This document shows, piece by piece, positions 28,646 to 37,103 of a DNA stretch of 64,000 nt (the stretch's first letter is position 1; each line of letters begins with the position of its first letter). Below the pieces are notes generated by a model. That model did not search any database. It worked only from the letters and a program-made list of their open reading frames with translations, and was not told where the DNA came from. Source of the DNA: Acaryochloris sp. CCMEE 5410 (GTDB lineage Bacteria > Cyanobacteriota > Cyanobacteriia > Thermosynechococcales > Thermosynechococcaceae); contig NZ_AFEJ02000006.1 in assembly GCF_000238775.2 (NCBI RefSeq), positions 124,001-188,000 on the forward strand. Reading direction: 5' to 3'. The translations under genes and the position numbers were made by a program.

Positions 28646-29995
28646 TCAACTCACTTGGAGAACTGTTCCGTTCTCAAGCTTGGGACTGGGATTGACAATT
28701 ATGCGATCTCCCTTCTCCAGTCCCGAATAGACTTCCACAGATTTACTTGTAAACTGCCCTGTGGTAATGGGATTAAACTGGGCTTGGTGATCTACGACTT
28801 TGAATACCCCTGTGACCCCAAATTGCCTGACTAGCGCGTCTTTAGGAATCATAAGGCCCTGACGAGCAGTAGTATTTTGACGAGTAGTGGCTCTGAACTG
28901 CAACCGACCAAACATCCCTGGCAGCAAGTCTTGGGTCGTCTTCAAAGCGACCTTAACGGTGAAGTTTCGAGATCTCGGATCGGCAGCAGGGATGATTTGG
29001 CTAATGCGACCTGCGATCTGGCGATTGAGTGCATCGATTTGTACTGAGACCGACTGGCCCCGTTGAATCTGCCCTACAAGCGATTCAGGAACATCAACAC
29101 TCAGTCTGAGTTGTCCGCTGCGTTCCAACTTCACAATCGATTCGCCGGGACCCGCCATTGCCCCCACTTCGGTATATTTGTGGGTGATCACACCTGGGAA
29201 GGGGGCAATCACTGTCCCATAGTCAAGGTTGGCTTGAGTTTGCTTGACTTCGGCTTGGGCTTGTTCAACTTGGGCTTGAGCCTGACGGATTTGAGCTTGG
29301 GCCTGATTCACGGCAGATTGGGCTTGCTTTACCGTTGTGCGGGATTGAGTCAGACCTGCTTTCGCTTGACTGATGCGGGCTTTAACTACTGATAAGCGGG
29401 TATTCGCCTCATCCAAACGAGATTGGCTTACCGCCCCTTCTCGTCGCAGCATAGTCATCCGCTTTTGATGGAGTTGGGCATCTGCGAGTTCGGCTTGCGC
29501 TTCAGTCAATTGGGCTTGAACCTCTTGGACACGGGCTTGGGCCTGACTTTTTTGAGCTTGGGCAGTCAGATAAGCTGATTGGGCAATACTGACCGCTGAT
29601 TGAGCTTGAGGAATCGCAGCAGTGGCTTGCTGCTGTTGGGCTTGAATATCGCGGACGTCGATTTCAGCAATCCGTTGTCCAGCTTGAACGACATCGCCTT
29701 CTCGGACTGGCAGTTGCCGAATTTGACCCATTACTCGACTGGTGAGGGTGACCGTTTCAGTCGATTCAACGGTACCCGTGAGGGTCCGATCTACGGCTAT
29801 AGGTCGTTGAGTGGCGATCGCAGTTTTCACTACTACAGGTGTACTGGCAGCAGCGGGTGTTTCCTCAGGTAGACGCCTATTTAGTAATAGCCAGGCAGTA
29901 CTACTTGTCATCGTAAACAGTAGGGCAAGCAATCCCCAGCGTTTGAGTTGTGAAGGGGTGACTAAAGACTTTACTTTAGGAGAGATAAAATTCAT
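28646..29995 (-). CDS. RND efflux periplasmic adaptor (HlyD/MFP family)
   Basis: 449 residues. One N-terminal membrane anchor (about 12-32) is followed by a lipoyl half (VREGDVVQAGQRIAEID), a long alpha-hairpin coiled coil made of QAQAQVEQAQAEV repeats (about 115-270), the second lipoyl half (NLDYGTVIAPFPGVITHK) and beta-barrel domains. It would link the RND permease to an outer-membrane channel. Its ATG overlaps the stop of the upstream arsR gene (ATGA), so the regulator and the pump adaptor are translationally coupled. The matching permease is probably the one at 13830-17084. No TolC-like channel is seen. Confidence 0.9.
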   Translation of the reverse strand: MNFISPKVKSLVTPSQLKRWGLLALLFTMTSSTAWLLLNRRLPEETPAAASTPVVVKTAIATQRPIAVDRTLTGTVESTETVTLTSRVMGQIRQLPVREGDVVQAGQRIAEIDVRDIQAQQQQATAAIPQAQSAVSIAQSAYLTAQAQKSQAQARVQEVQAQLTEAQAELADAQLHQKRMTMLRREGAVSQSRLDEANTRLSVVKARISQAKAGLTQSRTTVKQAQSAVNQAQAQIRQAQAQVEQAQAEVKQTQANLDYGTVIAPFPGVITHKYTEVGAMAGPGESIVKLERSGQLRLSVDVPESLVGQIQRGQSVSVQIDALNRQIAGRISQIIPAADPRSRNFTVKVALKTTQDLLPGMFGRLQFRATTRQNTTARQGLMIPKDALVRQFGVTGVFKVVDHQAQFNPITTGQFTSKSVEVYSGLEKGDRIIVNPSPKLENGTVLQVS

Positions 29996-30324
29996 TGCGA
30001 TTCCTCTACAACCTCCATCTGAGATTTTTCGGGTTCTGAAGTTGTCAGAGCCTGTTGAGCCCGATGGCAGAGGCTCAGAACCTCCGGTGCAACAATGCGG
30101 TAGTAGCGCCATATTCCCTTTTTGCGGCAGGCGACTACTCCAGCATCTTTCATCAGCCGCAGATGTTTAGAGGCATTGGCCTGATGCAAACCCGTCTGTT
30201 GGCAAATGTCTTGCACACTCCGTTCTTGATTACAGAGAGTGGATAGAATCTGCAAGCGAGTGGGTTCACCCAGGATTTTGAAATGTTGTGCCAGTTGCTC
30301 CAGATCATGAGGATGAATAGTCAT
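29992..30324 (-). CDS. ArsR-family repressor in the sqr operon (copy 2)
   Basis: 110 residues from the ATG at 30324, which sits 8 nt behind a GGAGG; an ATG at 30330 is possible but too close. The winged helix reads FKILGEPTRLQILSTLCNQERSVQDICQQTGLHQANASKHLRLMKDAG. Cysteines at about 31, 41, 66 and 86 (numbered from this start) leave thiol sensing open. It differs from the two other ArsR proteins here. It lies 34 bp after sqr and overlaps the RND adaptor by ATGA, so it probably controls sulfide oxidation and efflux together, as reported for the ArsR-type regulator of sqr in Synechocystis. Confidence 0.9.
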   Translation of the reverse strand: MTIHPHDLEQLAQHFKILGEPTRLQILSTLCNQERSVQDICQQTGLHQANASKHLRLMKDAGVVACRKKGIWRYYRIVAPEVLSLCHRAQQALTTSEPEKSQMEVVEESQ

Positions 30325-30358
30325 GACCATTGCCTCCCGTGGTCAAGTGAGCGAGCCT

Positions 30359-31663
30359 TCAATGACTCAGGACATCCTTGGGGACAGTGTGAGGTTCAGG
30401 CACTGCTTCTAACAGAGATAGACCCACAGCCTTTAAACCTAAGCGCTCAAACCAAGGAACAGCAGACCCACAACGCATTTTGGCCAGGAAATAGCGCTCA
30501 AAAGCTGTTTTCATCCAACCGACCCAGCGACCGCCTAGTGTAATAGCACGGCGTCGCTGCCCCGTCTCTGGATCAGGTAAAACAGGGTCGGCCAAAAAGA
30601 GTAATCCCGTGTCTCCAAAATCCGCAAAGCAAATCGCTTCTAAGGTGGGCGCGACAGGGGGTGAAAAGACTGCCCCTAGCTCCAAAGCAATGTTGTGGGC
30701 TACAGCCATCCCCATAGCCTCGACCATTTGCCCTGTCTTTGGCACCCCAATGGGAATGGGGGTTGCCTCTGGAGGGGCCAAATGGGTCACGACACCTGCA
30801 CCGTAGACTGACGGGAAAACGGGATGTCGATAGGTAGGCAATATGGGAATGAACCCCTTGGTATCCCCCAAACCTGCTGCCTCGCGGACAAATCGTGGAC
30901 CCCGAAACTGAGGGAGCAGCATCGCATACCGGAAGGGTAATGTATGACCGTTCGCTAAGTAAATGTCCTGGGAAGTGATGCGAATGATGGCTGAGTTTTC
31001 CAGGACTTCCACCTCCCTTTCGGCCATCAACTGGGTTACCAGTTGACTAGAGTTGGCCATCCCCCCAATCCCCAGATGCCCCGCATAGGGTTCTGGCGTC
31101 ACAAAGGTAATGGGAACCTGGTCACGCAATCCCTGCTGACGAAGAATATAATCCGCTAACAAGGCAAACTCATAGGCGGGGCCAAAGCAGCTTGCCCCAG
31201 GGACTGCACCGACGACCAAGGGGCCTGGATTCTGCAACAAATCTTGCCAAGCAGCATTGGCCATTAAGGCATGGTGAGGATTACAGACCGATTGGGTAAA
31301 TCCATTGTCGGGTCCCAATCCGGGTACGGCATCTAACGCCAACTCAGCCCCCGTAGCAACAACCACATAGTCATAGTCCAACGATTGAGAGTTAGTGTGG
31401 ACGGTTTGAGTATGAGGATTAAGCTGGGTCACTGCTTCGGGTAGCCATTCAATTCCCCGTTTCGTCACCAGCTCCTCCACCTCTAGCTGAACCTGCTCCA
31501 GTGGCGTCAAACCCAGACCCACCCAAGGTAGGGAAGGAAGAAAGGTGAATTTGGGCGTGTTGGAAAGGAGTGTAATTTTATGTTGGCGGGGTAACAGATA
31601 CCTCAGTTCGTAAGCAGTCGGCAACCCAGCCAGCCCAGCACCAATGACAACAATATGGGCCAT
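30359..31663 (-). CDS. sqr: Sulfide:quinone oxidoreductase
   Basis: 434 residues with a GGGAGGA ribosome site. The N-terminal FAD motif is VVIGAGLAGLPTAYEL. Cysteines at 127 (SVCNPHH), 159 (PGASCFGPAYEF) and 345 (EAICFADFG) match the three redox-active cysteines of classical SQR, and this separates it from NADH dehydrogenases. It is a monotopic membrane flavoprotein that oxidises sulfide to polysulfide and passes electrons to plastoquinone. In cyanobacteria this supports sulfide detoxification and sometimes anoxygenic photosynthesis. It heads an sqr-arsR-adaptor operon with an operator-like site 82 bp upstream. Confidence 0.95.
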   Translation of the reverse strand: MAHIVVIGAGLAGLPTAYELRYLLPRQHKITLLSNTPKFTFLPSLPWVGLGLTPLEQVQLEVEELVTKRGIEWLPEAVTQLNPHTQTVHTNSQSLDYDYVVVATGAELALDAVPGLGPDNGFTQSVCNPHHALMANAAWQDLLQNPGPLVVGAVPGASCFGPAYEFALLADYILRQQGLRDQVPITFVTPEPYAGHLGIGGMANSSQLVTQLMAEREVEVLENSAIIRITSQDIYLANGHTLPFRYAMLLPQFRGPRFVREAAGLGDTKGFIPILPTYRHPVFPSVYGAGVVTHLAPPEATPIPIGVPKTGQMVEAMGMAVAHNIALELGAVFSPPVAPTLEAICFADFGDTGLLFLADPVLPDPETGQRRRAITLGGRWVGWMKTAFERYFLAKMRCGSAVPWFERLGLKAVGLSLLEAVPEPHTVPKDVLSH

Positions 31664-31744
31664 ATTTATTCCTCCCGAAAGGATGGGTCTTAAAAAAGCT
31701 TTTAGTCAAATTTGTGAACTAGCTGCAAATTTTATCTTGAGCTT

Positions 31745-31774
31745 TATATACTATATAACTAACTAATGATATAG
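31745..31774. promoter_or_regulatory. Candidate ArsR operator upstream of sqr
   Basis: An extended AT-rich dyad with ACTATATAACTAACTAATG and a second half ATGATATAG, placed 82 to 111 bp before the sqr ATG. It shares the TATAAC core with the other sites. Confidence 0.55.
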
Positions 31775-32244
31775 TCAAATTATTTTAGCTTTGTCTTCAA
31801 TCCTAGTCTTAGAACCAACCTTACTCGAACTTAGATGTGACTGCACTTGTTGAATACAACATTCTGTCTCTGATTTACATAGAAAGGGCTAGAGCTATCA
31901 GCAGGCAATGATAATGTTCTAGATTCGCTTTCCTATTTTGTCTTCTATCCAAAGATAGATTCATGTAAATAACTAAATAGCTATACTATTAATTAGCTGA
32001 AGTACAGTTATAGAATGAGCCTTTCTTCAGGTGGCTTTTTGATATTGCAGTAGAGCTGGGACGCTAATTAATAGAAAAGCTTAGACATAGTCTGACGGTT
32101 TATGAACATAGTTTTACAGACCATGCACTAAGCTCATTCCTAGCGTTGACAACGCTCAAATGCTCTCCCAGCATACATTTATCTGATGCAAAGCAATATC
32201 TTTATCCCTTACCATCACATGAAAACACCTTGTTGCTTTAATTG
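31775..32244. promoter_or_regulatory. Divergent control region between sqr and the Rieske operon
   Basis: About 650 bp separate sqr (-) and the DUF2892 gene (+). I see no gene. Three AT-rich sites of the recurrent type lie in it: 31745-31774 nearest sqr, 31966-31996 (TAAATAACTAAATAG then CTATAC) in the middle, and 32245-32268 nearest the plus-strand operon. The length allows a small RNA, but no clear promoter and terminator pair was seen. Confidence 0.5.
31966..31996. promoter_or_regulatory. Candidate ArsR operator, middle of the divergent region
   Basis: TAAATAACTAAATAG followed by CTATACTATTAATTAG; a weaker match to the recurrent motif, with half-sites on both strands. Confidence 0.4.
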
Positions 32245-32268
32245 CTAGTTAGTTATATAATCATAAAT
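32245..32268. promoter_or_regulatory. Candidate ArsR operator before the DUF2892-Rieske operon
   Basis: CTAGTTAGTTATATAATCAT; on the minus strand this reads ATTATATAACTAACTAG, close to the sqr-proximal site. It lies 49-72 bp before the DUF2892 ATG. Confidence 0.5.
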
Positions 32269-32316
32269 GTGATTTTTTATCAATTCCTCAATCTACACAT
32301 TTAGGAGGAAGTAACC

Positions 32317-32525
32317 ATGTCTACGAATGTTGGAATTGTTGACCGTCTGTTACGCCTGAGCTTGGGAGGGCTTTTGCTCTATTTGGGGCTTGGAATTTAT
32401 GGATTTATGGCGGTACAGCTCTAGGCGTTGGCTTAGCGATCTTTTCCGCTATCCCAGCACTCACGGCCCTTGTCGGCGTTTGCCCTCTCTATGGCTTACT
32501 AGGTATCAAAACCTGTCAGTCATAA
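32317..32525 (+). pseudogene. DUF2892 (YgaP-like membrane) protein, frameshifted by an 8-bp duplication
   Basis: An ATG behind AGGAGGAA opens a reading of STNVGIVDRLLRLSLGGLLLYLGLG, the typical start of DUF2892 proteins. It stops at 32431. The rest of the family (GTALGVGLAIFSAIP ... VGVCPLYGLLGIKTC) continues in another frame to the TAA at 32525. The cause is visible: ATTTATGG occurs twice in tandem at 32395-32410. Removing one copy restores a 66-residue two-span protein. DUF2892 proteins often accompany rhodanese and sulfide genes. The product may be absent, or restored by slippage. Confidence 0.85.
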
Positions 32526-32605
32526 GGGGTAAGGACTAACCATTTGACTGCTTTGAACAAAACCTCACGCTGAAAAAATCACCTTACCGTTACGGAGGTA
32601 AATAT

Positions 32606-33730
32606 ATGGTGGATGATAGTCTTCCCTTTGAATCTTCTTTAAGTTCCAAGAGCGATTCTCCCCTTGAAGAGGCGTCTCCCGTCCATCCGATTGATGACAA
32701 ACTTTTGATAGAAAGTCCATCAATGTCGCGACGGCAACTGCTCAATTTTCTGACGGGCTCCGTGGTCGCCATCACAGCCGGATCGGTCTTATACCCTGGG
32801 GCTAAATTTTTCATTCCCCCTTCTGAAGAGAACGACAGTGGTGCCGTTCTCGCCAAGGACATTCACGGTAAACCCATCCCCGCCCAACAAGTTTTAGCAA
32901 ATCCACCGGGGACCCGTGCCCTGATTGCGGGCCTTGCGGGAGAGCCCACCTATTTAACGGTTCAAGATGATGGCACGCTATCTGAGATGGGAGTAGTGGA
33001 CAACTGCACCCACCTCGGCTGTACATTTCCCTGGAATGAGGTGGATCAACAGTTCCAATGTCCCTGTCATGGGTCTCGATTTGCCCCTGATGGTTCGGTG
33101 CAACGGGGGCCAGCGAACCGTCCACTGAAGTTATCTCGGGTTTGGGTAGACGGAGATGCAATCTGGATTGCGCCCTGGAACGACATTGATCCACGAACGG
33201 GGGAAACACCTTGGTGGGTGAAAAATCCCAACCCCTCTCAACCCACTGATGTTGCTAAAACGGAGCTTGCCAAAGAAATGATCCAACTGAATGAGTCTTT
33301 GAGTGTCGCCACGACACAGTTAAGTCCAAACCAACTGAAACAGGCAGCCCAAGCGGGATATCAATCTGTATTGAATTTGAGATCGCCCAATGAACCTGGC
33401 TTTCTAGAAAATGAACAGCAATTGGTGGAAAGCGTAGGACTGCAGTATGCCCATATTCCAGTCAATCCAGCGCAGATCACGGATTCGTTAACCGATCAAG
33501 TGCTGGTAACGATAGGCCAGTTGAAGAAACCCATATTAATTCATTGCAAAAGCGGTGTGAGATCTGGGGCAATGGCGTTGATATTTATGGCCCAGAATGA
33601 GGGGCTGACAGCGGATAGAGCGTTATCAATTAGCAAGGAATTAGGCATCGGCTTGGATGCTCAACCGCAAATCAAGCAGTTTGTCCACCATTACATTGAC
33701 GTACATAGGCAAGCCTACACAGCAGCTTAA
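32606..33730 (+). CDS. Rieske 2Fe-2S protein fused to a DUF442 phosphatase-like/sulfur domain
   Basis: 374 residues with a GGAGG ribosome site. A long polar N-tail (1-40) leads to a Tat-like RRQLLNFLTGS and a single membrane anchor (about 42-72). Residues about 85-190 are a Rieske domain with CTHLGC (134-139) and CPCHGS (152-157), like cytochrome b6f PetC. Residues about 225-374 are an added DUF442/BLH domain with the Cys-loop HCKSGVRSG (C314). DUF442 domains are linked to sulfide genes and some fuse to persulfide dioxygenases. The pairing suggests electron transfer tied to persulfide chemistry, possibly as an alternative PetC. That function is inference. Confidence 0.88.
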   Translation: MVDDSLPFESSLSSKSDSPLEEASPVHPIDDKLLIESPSMSRRQLLNFLTGSVVAITAGSVLYPGAKFFIPPSEENDSGAVLAKDIHGKPIPAQQVLANPPGTRALIAGLAGEPTYLTVQDDGTLSEMGVVDNCTHLGCTFPWNEVDQQFQCPCHGSRFAPDGSVQRGPANRPLKLSRVWVDGDAIWIAPWNDIDPRTGETPWWVKNPNPSQPTDVAKTELAKEMIQLNESLSVATTQLSPNQLKQAAQAGYQSVLNLRSPNEPGFLENEQQLVESVGLQYAHIPVNPAQITDSLTDQVLVTIGQLKKPILIHCKSGVRSGAMALIFMAQNEGLTADRALSISKELGIGLDAQPQIKQFVHHYIDVHRQAYTAA

Positions 33731-33907
33731 GCACGTTACCCAATAGCACCATAGCTATTTAATTGATTCAGTGAGGATCCTGGTGAAACTCAAGACCGAC
33801 TGTATAAAAATGATCTTACTTCTCAACCAGGTGGAGTGTGGATGGTATTTGAATGAAGACCATGAATTGAATGTCTGCATTGACAATCATCATCGAATTT
33901 TAGTCTT

Positions 33908-35264
33908 GTCGCAAGAGACTGTAAATTATTTTGTGTAAGCGGTTTAAAGTACATCCAGATTGAAGGAGACCGCTTTGAAGAAACAACGCCACTCAGATCC
34001 TAAAGTTGAGCAACTGCTTGATGAATTGATGCAGGACTACAAGAGTCCTGAGCAGATATTGGGAGAGGAGGGATTAATCAAGCAACTCTCAAAACGCTTG
34101 ATTGAGCGAGCCTTACAAGCAGAATTGGCTAATCATCTACAAAACACTCCTAAGGGAGAGTCACCATCGTCTTCAAAATCGGTGAATAGCCGCAATGGAT
34201 ATTTCGCTAAAACAATTCAAACTGAACAGGGTGCCTGCTACCTCCAGATCCCTCGCGACCGATTGAGTGAATTTGAACCCATTATTGTCCCTAAAGGCCA
34301 GCGTCGTCTGGCCGGTCTGGATGACAAGATTTTGGCCCTGTATGCGCGAGGCAACAGTACCCGAGATATTCAAGCCCAGCTGGAAGAGTTGTATGGAATC
34401 GAGCTATCCCCTACCCTGATTTCACAAGTTACCGATGCCGTTGCGGATGAAGTCCGTCAATGGCAAACTCGTCCATTGGATACGCTGTATCCCATCCTGT
34501 TTTTGGATGCGTTGTACGTGAAAATCCGCCAAGAAGGACGGGTCAAAAGTCGGGCAGTTTATGTGGTGTTAGCCATTAACCTTGATGGCCACAAAGAAGT
34601 CTTGGGTTTATGGATTGGACCACAGGAACGCGAGGGAGTGAAGTTCTGGCTCCAGGTCTTGACGGATCTCAAAAATCGGGGACTACAAGATGTTTTTATT
34701 GCTTGCGTAGACGGATTGACAGGCTTTCCAGAAGCCATTGAAACCCTCTATCCTCAAACTCGTGTGCAGCTGTGTATTGTCCACCTGATTCGCAATTCCC
34801 TCAAATATGTTAGTTGGAAACACCGCAAAGAAGTTGCAGCTGATCTCAAACCGATTTATCAAGCTGCAACAGTCTGCGAAGCGGAGGATGCTCTGACTCG
34901 CTTTGCAGACAAATATGATCAGCTCTATCCCACCATCAGCCAAATCTGGCTCCGTCATTGGGAGCGAGTGATCCCTTTGTTTGATTACCCGCCTGACATC
35001 CGCAAGGCCATTTACACCACCAATGCGATTGAATCAGTCAATCGTAGTCTCAGAAAGGTTTTGAAAACGAAAGGCGCATTCCCAGATGAAACCTCTGTCT
35101 TCAAACTGCTCTATCTTGCCCTCAACAATATTTCCAAAAAATGGACGATGCCTATTCGAGATTGGAAAGCGGCTCTAGCAAGATTTGCTATTGAGTTCCC
35201 TGAACGCTTTCCCATTGACTAAATGATTGAGCTTACACAAAATTCTTGACACTCCCGTCGCAAG
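33908..35264 (+). mobile_element. Complete IS256-family insertion sequence with target duplication
   Basis: Imperfect 26-bp inverted ends share TTTTGTGTAAGC (left near 33929, right near 35231 on the minus strand). GTCGCAAG flanks both sides (33908-33915 and 35257-35264), an 8-bp target duplication; the exact edge is ambiguous by one base. The transposase is intact, so the insertion looks recent. Confidence 0.88.
33960..35222 (+). CDS. IS256-family (mutator) transposase
   Basis: About 415-420 residues, intact. The N-terminus has the family's LIKQLSKRLIERALQAELANHL helix; the DDE core includes FLDALYVKIR (first Asp), ACVDGLTGFPEAIETLYP (second Asp) and ESVNRSLRK near the third acidic position, with TTNAIESVNR highly typical. 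The annotated TTG at 33960 lacks a spacer; TTG at 33975 has GAAGGAG 6-7 nt before it and is the better start. It inserted into a small ORF between the Rieske fusion and rhodanese genes. Confidence 0.93.
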   Translation: MKETALKKQRHSDPKVEQLLDELMQDYKSPEQILGEEGLIKQLSKRLIERALQAELANHLQNTPKGESPSSSKSVNSRNGYFAKTIQTEQGACYLQIPRDRLSEFEPIIVPKGQRRLAGLDDKILALYARGNSTRDIQAQLEELYGIELSPTLISQVTDAVADEVRQWQTRPLDTLYPILFLDALYVKIRQEGRVKSRAVYVVLAINLDGHKEVLGLWIGPQEREGVKFWLQVLTDLKNRGLQDVFIACVDGLTGFPEAIETLYPQTRVQLCIVHLIRNSLKYVSWKHRKEVAADLKPIYQAATVCEAEDALTRFADKYDQLYPTISQIWLRHWERVIPLFDYPPDIRKAIYTTNAIESVNRSLRKVLKTKGAFPDETSVFKLLYLALNNISKKWTMPIRDWKAALARFAIEFPERFPID

Positions 35265-35312
35265 CGTTAGCAGCTCATCAGCCTGTTAGCGCCAACATGG
35301 ATGAGGATCATC

Positions 35313-37020
35313 TAAATAGGGTTTGCTGAAAAAGTAAATTGAGCTAATTCCTGGCATCAAATCGTACAATCAACCCAGTTGTGACGGCCAGGGCCATATT
35401 CCTTCACTGGCCCTAGAAAAGCCCCAAGGCAGCCCTGGCAGCTCCATAACGCTTTCCAACACCAGCAATCCCACCCAAAAATGAATGATAAAAGGTGGCG
35501 GAGCCACCGCTCTAGATTCATCACCAAGAACGTGATAGCAATCGCACTAGCAGCCGTATCCGCTAACTTCGCCATCACTCGATTCAAGCCAAATCTTCGC
35601 TTGGCCTGCCCAAACTTGCCCTCAATTTGGACTCTCACCTTTTCGTCCTCCCGTGCTTGTTGCTTGAGTTGGCCCTGCACCTGGGGGTCTTGTTGAGGTC
35701 TTCCTAACGGTGGTCCACTCAATCGGATACCTCGAGCTTTACACCATCGTCGATTAGCTCGGGTTCGATAGATTTGGTCGGCATGGACTGAGAGAGGATA
35801 ATGGCCAAAGCGACGATGAAAAGCTTCCACTTGATATTGAAGATGCTGGGATTCATTGAACGCATCCCAGCTTAAACGTTCCAGAAACACACATCCGTTG
35901 ACACAACTGAGGGATAGCTTGGCCCCAAACTCAACAGGTACTCCAGCTTTGCCTCGGACCATCGGTCGGACATGAGGCTGAGTGAGGCTGACAATACGGT
36001 CATCTACTCGACGCACGTGCTGTTGATACATCCACTCTTGCTGTCGAAAGACTTCATGAATCACCAGCAACAGACGGTACTGTCGCCGGGACAGTCGGGA
36101 CAGAGACGCTCCTAAAGCTATCAATCCATCAATGTGGGCTAGATTCCGACGCACATAGCCCAACTGCTGACGAATCCCTTTACGAATCAGCTTGCGACTC
36201 GGTTGACGTTTCTTGGCAATGGCCAGATAAGCTTTGCGGGCCTTTTGGCGGTAGGTGCGAGGTTTGCCCTTGAGAGACAGCATGACTTGAGCATATAAAG
36301 CATCAAGGATGGCTTCACTCGCTTTGCGGGCATCATTGAGCAGATCTAAGTCTGTCGGATAGCGAATATCGGCTGGCGCACAGGTCGCGTCTATCAACAA
36401 TTGGCCCTGGTTGGGAGGGGCAGGAGGCTCATCTTCGTCATCTTCAGGAGAAGGAGATGACTCAGGGGACATCACAACAGGAGAACCCTCAGATGCGAGC
36501 ACTGATTCCACGACTGCGTCGTTGACTTGAGTCAGCAGCTCTAGATTCAACCGTTGGCGAAAGTGAACCAGCATGGAGGCATCAAACGGAGCACTCTCTC
36601 GATATTCACTAAAACCCAGAAAGTACTGCAAGTAGGGGTTCTCTCGAATCTGTTCTACGGTCTCTGCGTCGGATACACCCAATTTCTCTTTGATGATTAA
36701 GGTCCCTAAGGCCACACGAAAGGGTTTGGCAGGTGCCCCCATGGTCTGACTGAATTGGTCTGCATATTCTGATTCAAAGCTTTCCCAGGGAATCAGCTCG
36801 GCGAGTTTGACCCAGCGATTCTCTTCTGATAGTTTGCCTCCGAAGGGCAAGTAGAAGTTTTCAAAGGACAGTTGACCGGGGGATGGACGACGATACATTG
36901 GGGTGCATGTGCAAGGGTTTTGAGTATTTTGAACGATTTTCCTTGCACTTCTCAAGGGCACTCAACACTTGGATACACTGCAAATATTCAACCTTAGACT
37001 TTCGAAGCAAGCCCTAAATA
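35313..37020 (-). mobile_element. Complete IS1182-group (IS5-like) insertion sequence
   Basis: The ends are GGGTTTGCTGAAAAAGT at 35319 and, on the other strand, GGGCTTGCTTCGAAAGT ending at 37014. TAAATA flanks both sides (35313-35318 and 37015-37020) as the target duplication. It carries one intact transposase on the minus strand and lies 55 bp from the IS256 element. Confidence 0.85.
35357..36898 (-). CDS. IS1182-family transposase
   Basis: 513 residues from the ATG at 36898 (MYRRPSPGQLSFENFYLPFGGKL). The N-terminal DUF772-type domain (ETVEQIRENPYLQYFLGF, FDASMLVHFRQRL) is followed by a DDE domain beginning with LLIDATCAPADI, where Asp is catalytic, then HADQIYRTRANRRWC and the final VQIEGKFGQAKRRFGLNR with the catalytic Glu. 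An acidic Pro-rich insert (SPSPEDDEDEPPAPP) sits before the first Asp. The gene looks intact. Confidence 0.92.
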   Translation of the reverse strand: MYRRPSPGQLSFENFYLPFGGKLSEENRWVKLAELIPWESFESEYADQFSQTMGAPAKPFRVALGTLIIKEKLGVSDAETVEQIRENPYLQYFLGFSEYRESAPFDASMLVHFRQRLNLELLTQVNDAVVESVLASEGSPVVMSPESSPSPEDDEDEPPAPPNQGQLLIDATCAPADIRYPTDLDLLNDARKASEAILDALYAQVMLSLKGKPRTYRQKARKAYLAIAKKRQPSRKLIRKGIRQQLGYVRRNLAHIDGLIALGASLSRLSRRQYRLLLVIHEVFRQQEWMYQQHVRRVDDRIVSLTQPHVRPMVRGKAGVPVEFGAKLSLSCVNGCVFLERLSWDAFNESQHLQYQVEAFHRRFGHYPLSVHADQIYRTRANRRWCKARGIRLSGPPLGRPQQDPQVQGQLKQQAREDEKVRVQIEGKFGQAKRRFGLNRVMAKLADTAASAIAITFLVMNLERWLRHLLSFIFGWDCWCWKALWSCQGCLGAFLGPVKEYGPGRHNWVDCTI

Positions 37021-37103
37021 TCCAGTTTAAAGCTGACGCACCTTTGGAAACTGCGGCTTAGCCAGCAAATCAATAGTCAACTCGTGAAATAAGGAGGTCA
37101 TTG

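Larger units (their letters stand above)
33783..37061 (+). pseudogene. Small ORF (75 codons) interrupted by two insertion sequences
   Basis: If the IS256-type element (with one GTCGCAAG copy) and the IS1182-type element (with one TAAATA copy) are removed, an unbroken frame runs from GTG 33783 to the TAG at 37059-37061. The pieces are 33783-33914, about 35257-35318 and 37021-37061. Reading across both junctions gives ILVLSQALAAHQPV and EDHLNIQFKADAPLETAA. I do not recognise the 75-residue product. A GTG at 33771 would extend it by four codons. It lies between the Rieske fusion and the rhodanese gene, so it was probably part of that operon. It now must be inactive. Confidence 0.65.

Noticed and set aside
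29100-29700. Repetitive DNA (CAAGC/TTGGGCTTG) as a tandem repeat locus
   Set aside because: It encodes the QAQA coiled-coil hairpin of the RND adaptor and is explained by that.
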